Below are positions 25,187-25,860 of a DNA stretch of 25,860 nucleotides, in pieces (within the stretch, counting starts at the first letter, position 1; each line of letters begins with the position of its first letter). The DNA lies in IMG/VR virus record IMGVR_UViG_3300010296_000070, positions 1-25,860 of that record. One strand, given 5' to 3'. Source of the DNA: a virus. The translations under genes were made by a program, and so were the position numbers. Below the pieces are notes generated by a model, which searched no databases, was not told the origin of the DNA, and was given only the letters and a program-made list of their open reading frames with translations.

Positions 25187-25588
25187 TTATCTTGTTGCCT
25201 CTAATAGAAATGAATACTCTTGTGTAGGAAACTCTTGTCCAATAATGTCATAGATTATAGTAGCACTAAATGTATTTTGATCGGGCCTAGGTTCTACAAT
25301 TACTTGTAAATTATTTACCCTTGGTTCAAAGTTATTAATTGAAGTTTCAATTTCATCTGCAATTAGTGATGCAGAACCAAAATCAATAAAATTAAACAAG
25401 TAACTTCTGACACTAGATCCAAAGATTGAATTAAAAAACTTTTCTGTAGGGATTGTTTGTACAATATTTCTTACAGATCTGCGAATTGCATCTTCGTTTT
25501 TTAACACTTGAACATCTTTACTTACAGGATGAGGGTCGAAGGATAAACTTATATCTTTAAACCCTCTTGATATCCTCTCCATTACCAT
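25187..25588 (-). CDS. 25: Baseplate wedge protein gp25 (GPW/gp25 family)
   Basis: The 133-residue protein is almost exactly the length of T4 gp25 (132). It has the family pattern: KDISLSFDPHPVSKDVQVL near residues 11-29, then NEDAIRRSVRNIVQTIPTEK (31-50), a G(S)..R..LF.F segment, and a C-terminal strand pair after a PR....L.VIVEP motif. In T4, gp25 forms part of the inner wedge core with gp6 and gp53 near the sheath initiation site. It is the first gene after a late promoter box. The start used is the first ATG (MVMERIS); a second in-frame ATG two codons later is possible, and neither has a strong Shine-Dalgarno. Gene 6 follows after one base. Confidence 0.9.
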   Translation of the reverse strand: MVMERISRGFKDISLSFDPHPVSKDVQVLKNEDAIRRSVRNIVQTIPTEKFFNSIFGSSVRSYLFNFIDFGSASLIADEIETSINNFEPRVNNLQVIVEPRPDQNTFSATIIYDIIGQEFPTQEYSFLLEATR

Positions 25589-25610
25589 TTTTTAAGAGTT
25601 TTCTTGATTT

Positions 25611-25618
25611 TATTTATA
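25611..25618 (-). promoter_or_regulatory. T4-type late promoter box TATAAATA
   Basis: A perfect TATAAATA on the minus strand ends 22 bases before the gene 25 ATG and begins two bases after the stop of the upstream 59-residue ORF. It would drive genes 25, 6 and the giant gene as one transcript of about 14.3 kb. The spacing to the start codon is within a few bases of the other two boxes. Confidence 0.75.
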
Positions 25619-25620
25619 CT

Positions 25621-25800
25621 TCATTCCTCAAGATAATTTTGACCTGTTCTAATATCATCATGCATAATCTCTTGAATTACTCTTTCTTCTGGATCGTCAT
25701 TAGTTTTGTGTGGTAATGACCAATAATCTGATGTTAGACTTGTTGTTCCCCACACTTCTCTCATAATTTCCTTGTTTCTATCGACTGGTGAATTTCCCAT
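25621..25800 (-). CDS. Small unidentified protein upstream of gene 25
   Basis: An ATG at 25800 opens a 59-codon ORF ending in TGA at 25621-25623. The protein reads MGNSPVDRNKEIMREVWGTT, then a TSDYWSLPHKT segment, then a charged helix with DDPEERVIQEIMHDD and an ending in YLEE. A good Shine-Dalgarno, AGGAGC (25804-25809), sits seven bases before the ATG, the best ribosome site in this part of the window. It is acidic, soluble and has no signal or membrane segment. The dense placement (stop two bases before the late promoter) and strong ribosome site argue that it is real. I do not recognise the family. Its position beside gene 25 hints at a baseplate-associated or accessory role, which is inference only. 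Confidence 0.65.
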   Translation of the reverse strand: MGNSPVDRNKEIMREVWGTTSLTSDYWSLPHKTNDDPEERVIQEIMHDDIRTGQNYLEE

Positions 25801-25803
25801 TTT

Positions 25804-25809
25804 GCTCCT
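25804..25809 (-). promoter_or_regulatory. Shine-Dalgarno for the 59-residue ORF
   Basis: AGGAGC on the minus strand, seven bases before the ATG at 25800. It decides the start of this short ORF, which has no other support than its position and composition. Confidence 0.6.
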
Positions 25810-25829
25810 GATTGCTAAAATCAGAACTT

Positions 25830-25860
25830 TTTGAGGGGTTTCTATCCCTTTTTTTATTTA
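25830..25860. other. Window-edge hairpin with T-tract and possible cut late promoter
   Basis: On the plus strand a short AGGG...CCCT stem (about 25833-25849) is followed by seven T's, resembling a weak terminator for plus-strand transcription, although no plus-strand gene is seen. On the minus strand the last bases read TAAATA, the final six bases of the TATAAATA late box, so a fourth late promoter for the 59-residue ORF may be cut by the window edge. Both readings are weak. Confidence 0.25.

Noticed and set aside
1-25860. Host-derived metabolic genes, tRNAs, homing endonucleases, CRISPR arrays or anti-defence genes
   Set aside because: The coding capacity is fully taken by virion genes. No cloverleaf, direct-repeat array or endonuclease motif was seen on either strand.

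Overview
The window is a block of late structural genes from a large, T4-like marine myovirus, most likely a cyanophage of Prochlorococcus/Synechococcus or a closely related pelagiphage of SAR11. The support is the T4 gene order, a strongly A+T-rich composition, a T4-type late promoter box (TATAAATA) in three places, and protein modules I associate with cyanophage virion genes. Every gene I can support lies on the minus strand, so transcription runs from high to low coordinates. The DNA is almost fully coding, and no tRNA, CRISPR array, insertion sequence or integrase was seen.

Layout in transcription order: a 59-residue unidentified ORF (25621-25800); a late promoter (25611-25618); gene 25 (25187-25588); gene 6 (23275-25185); and a giant 3977-codon gene (11340-23273) in the slot of T4 gene 7. 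A second late promoter (11308-11315) precedes gene 8 (9717-11282), a 2452-codon DUF4815-type structural gene (2353-9711) and a small coiled-coil gene (2162-2356). A third late promoter (2137-2144) precedes a 114-residue putative virion protein (1766-2110), a 332-residue fibre-like protein (768-1766) and neck gene 13 (1-768, cut off by the window edge).

Together these genes build the outer part of the baseplate, its wedges and attached fibres, plus the neck that joins head to tail. In T4, gp6, gp7, gp8, gp25 and gp53 form the wedge, gp9 to gp12 decorate it, and wac and gp13/gp14 make the collar and neck. Here gp25, gp6, gp8 and gp13 are recognisable and in T4 order. The gp7 slot is filled by a protein almost four times the T4 length, and the slots of gp9, gp10, gp11, gp12 and wac are occupied by a second giant protein and three smaller ones with no obvious T4 counterpart.

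The most notable feature is the architecture of the two giants, which together take up about three quarters of the window. They are mosaics of short beta-rich repeat families. Two families occur in more than one gene, and a YHYH-type domain sits inside the gene-7-slot protein. I saw no defence, toxin or metabolic system. The novelty here is structural: an enlarged, modular marine baseplate.
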